From assembly GCA_012295275.1 (NCBI GenBank), contig CM022674.1, positions 14,477,374-14,541,373 on the forward strand: a stretch of DNA of 64,000 nt, in the 5' to 3' direction. Below are positions 61,749-64,000 of this stretch, one piece after another; positions within the stretch are counted from its first letter, which is position 1, and each line of letters begins with the position of its first letter. This DNA is from Chrysomallon squamiferum (taxonomy: Eukaryota; Mollusca; Gastropoda; Neomphalida; Peltospiridae). Both the position numbers and the translations under genes were made by a program. The notes beneath the pieces are model-generated. The model was not told where the DNA came from and made no database searches. It worked only from the letters and a program-made list of their open reading frames with translations.

Positions 61749-62464
61749 GAAGAAGAAAGGGTAATAGTAGAGGATAAAGAAAAAAACTCACCGACAACAA
61801 CAGTGAGAACATATCTACTGAAGTTGGTTTTACATGTTACTGACAAAAAAAAAAAAAAAAGAAAAAAAAAAAAAAGGGAAAATAAATTTATTTTAGACTG
61901 GCTCAAGGCTGCTTTCACTGACGTGTTTTTATGATCGAAGACAAAAATAAATCTTTGAAACCTTCACGTAAAAAACAAAAACATGTTCCATGTATGAAAT
62001 AAACACACATAATATATACACACACATAATACGTAGACACACGCACATACACAAGCACACAGGCACGCACACAAATACACAGCACACATAGGTCACATTA
62101 CTTCTATTACTGCATCTACTACGACCACTGCAAACACTGCCACTGCTACTGCACATGTTACTATTAATATCATTATTTTAATACCACAGTATTTTCGATC
62201 ACATTACAGTGTTTGTGTTGCTATTATTGCTGTTTATTACTCGATAACAAAATTAATACGAACGTTATTGCTAAAATTATTGACTTCACTGTAAATAACT
62301 GAACGTCAGATCCATGTTATTATTGGATTCATCACCCTTCAAAAAGCCCAGATTTATTATCTTTATTTTTTATTTTATTTTTTTTAATTAGCAGCGACCA
62401 TTCGAAGATAAATGATGTTTATTCAGACCTCGAATGTGTATTTTAGAAACCGTTCCAGGCAGCG

Positions 62465-62626
62465 GCCGCCATTGGTCGATCGACTGGTTCAGATCGCAGC
62501 GTATCGGCGAAGCGAAACAAATGAGCAGTTCAGTCTAAAATTACGTATAAAATTCGGACGTGTTGAGAGACGAAACGAAATTGACCAAGTTAAAAATGGA
62601 CTGGAACACGATATGGAAATCAGCTG
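62465..62626 (+). CDS. Candidate TATA promoter and first coding exon of an unidentified gene
   Basis: Plus strand, in order: GCGGCCGCC with ATTGG (inverted CCAAT, 62471-62475), several CpGs, TATAAAA (62546-62552), then an ATG at 62596 in an optimal context (AAAAATGG). It opens ten codons (MDWNTIWKSA) plus one base before CAGCTG|GTGAGT, a consensus donor at 62627. The spacing of CCAAT box, TATA box and ATG fits a real 5' end with a short 5'UTR of about 20 nt. I do not recognise the peptide, and no second exon is evident before the window ends. Confidence 0.4.
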
Positions 62627-63814
62627 GTGAGTTCAACGTGCGGTGTGAAGTGTGATTAGTCTCTCTGCCTCTGTTTCAGTTTAAATCGTTTAGATAATTG
62701 CGAAGCAAGCTCTAATTGTCTCGTTTCATTCATCTCCGTCTACCGAATCCTGTCTCTTATCAGACCTAACCGAAAAACAAGTACAAGTACTTTTACACGC
62801 TTTAATGTCTGTTTGTGTGTTTTTAAAACTCTTTTTAATTTTTTTTTTTTTTTTTTTAACGCTCTCACTTTGTCTTTCTGTATGTTTGTCTGCCTCTCAG
62901 TCTATGTCTCTGTCTTTTTTATCTATAATGGTCAACATCTGCTTTTCTCTCTATCTTTCTCTTTCTCAAACACAAACCCACAAATGTAACTCACATACAC
63001 GTGTACAAAACAACAACAACAGGGTTGTTTTTCTTTCTAATTTGTATGACGTTCAGCGTTGAGAAAAAGCCTCGTGTTTTGAAAAGTGTGCACATTATTT
63101 AGGAAACGTCAATTAACAAGTAAAATTGCTTAAACCGAGAGAATCCAAAGTTAGTCTAACGAACTACCCGGAAGTACTTAGTCTCGATATACAAAGCCAA
63201 AGAAAGTCTTTCTTGACGCCGTAAAGGCAACACGGGACTCTCGACTTCCGTCGAACTTGATGCCTGCACAAACAGGAGGAAATTACATCAGAAGAGAGTG
63301 TATTCAAACTGGTAACTATGGGAGAGAAAACCAGGAGCTCTCTAATGTACCGCTTGTCACGAACGTGTCACGTGTACCAGTCTGTCTCGAGAGGTCGTGT
63401 CAGTGGACGAGAGAGCGTACAGCAATAAAAATAAGTAAATAAATAAGTAAGTAAATAAGTAAGTAAGTAAGTAAGTAAATACTTAAATAAATAAAATTAA
63501 ACAAATAAGAGCCATATAATTAGTTATAGAACATATTAAAACTGTTTATTATAAAATGACAGTACGCTTAATTAAAATGTTACTGTATGCTACAAAATAT
63601 ATAGTAATCTAGCTAACAACAACAACAAATACTACTACTACTACTTGTATCATTACTGCTAATACTATTTACAGTAACAGTAGTACTTGTAGTAGTGGTA
63701 TAGCAGTAGTAATAATAATGATGATGATCATGGTAATAAATAAAAACAACAACAACAATAATAATAATAATAATAAACAGCAATCGTGAAAGTTATGAAG
63801 ACATTCATAGTCAT

Positions 63815-63847
<33 letters not shown>

Positions 63848-64000
63848 GAGAACGACATCGATGATAATACGGAATCAGTACAGATCAATAATTCAATAAT
63901 GCTATCTGTAGCTAAAGAGACAAAAGAAAGGCGCTGGTTGTGTTAGGTTGTGGCTAATTGTACGAAGCCGTACCGCGTGATCCCGAAGTGTGAGAATGTC
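62627..64000. other. Right-hand end: no exon recognised
   Basis: If the 62.6 kb candidate is real, this is its first intron. It contains a T run (62840-62859), TAAG/TAAA repeats (63434-63495), ACT/AGT/AAT/AAC trinucleotide runs (63620-63850) and a CpG-richer patch at 63150-63420 without a convincing reading frame. Confidence 0.5.

Larger units (their letters stand above)
57931..62440. other. No gene recognised; repeat-rich
   Basis: Contains AC (58452-58482), the 38-bp minisatellite, a 42-base A tract (59741-59782), ATT/GCA/GTA (59818-59914), CT (60335-60412), AC (60861-60893), TTTC (61157-61203), AAT (61676-61742) and A-rich (61845-61875) tracts. Two patches with CRE-type motifs (60151-60226 and 61408-61419) are annotated separately. 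Confidence 0.6.

Overview
This is animal nuclear DNA: AT-rich, with few genes, small exons bounded by GT/AG splice sites, no operons, and very dense microsatellites and minisatellites. Five protein-coding genes can be built exon by exon. Their phases agree at every junction. The gene set (FHAD1, PARK7/DJ-1, SLC25A11, an SH3BGRL3-like gene and a pedal-peptide/orcokinin-like neuropeptide precursor) suggests a lophotrochozoan, most likely a mollusc. The species cannot be named from this window.

Layout. (1) 70-5930, minus: 5' half of FHAD1 (FHA domain, proline-rich linker, start of a coiled coil); the rest lies off the left edge. (2) 6277-9189, plus: PARK7/DJ-1, head-to-head with FHAD1 across about 350 bp. 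Its second coding exon occurs as two diverged tandem copies (7360-7521 and 7580-7741), both 162 bp with the same phases, separated by only 58 bp. This is the usual architecture of mutually exclusive exons. An in-frame upstream ATG adds a possible mitochondrial presequence. (3) 9521-15214: AT-rich, no gene seen. (4) 15215-22017, minus: complete ten-exon SLC25A11 (mitochondrial 2-oxoglutarate/malate carrier, 313 aa). (5) 22150-27790: microsatellite-rich spacer. (6) 27850-32091, plus: complete three-exon SH3BGRL3-like gene (96 aa) with a probable 3'UTR intron and a large minisatellite downstream. (7) 33400-38395: spacer with a possible FLYWCH-domain fragment beside a 36-bp minisatellite. (8) 38396-39488, minus: a two-coding-exon neuropeptide precursor (285 aa) with a signal peptide, ten near-identical 17-residue units ending in amidation/cleavage signals, and one diverged eleventh unit. 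(9) 39529-64000: no confident coding exon. It holds tandem repeats and three promoter or first-exon candidates (43.3 kb, 57.7-57.9 kb minus strand, 62.47-62.63 kb plus strand). A 5'UTR splice acceptor at 39528 shows that the neuropeptide gene begins further right, so part of this region may be its first intron.

DJ-1 (redox sensing), SLC25A11 (malate-aspartate shuttle; it also has a debated role in mitochondrial glutathione) and SH3BGRL3 (thioredoxin-fold, glutaredoxin-like) all touch redox or mitochondrial biology. I see no evidence that their adjacency is functional. The two observations most worth following are the duplicated DJ-1 exon and the neuropeptide precursor.
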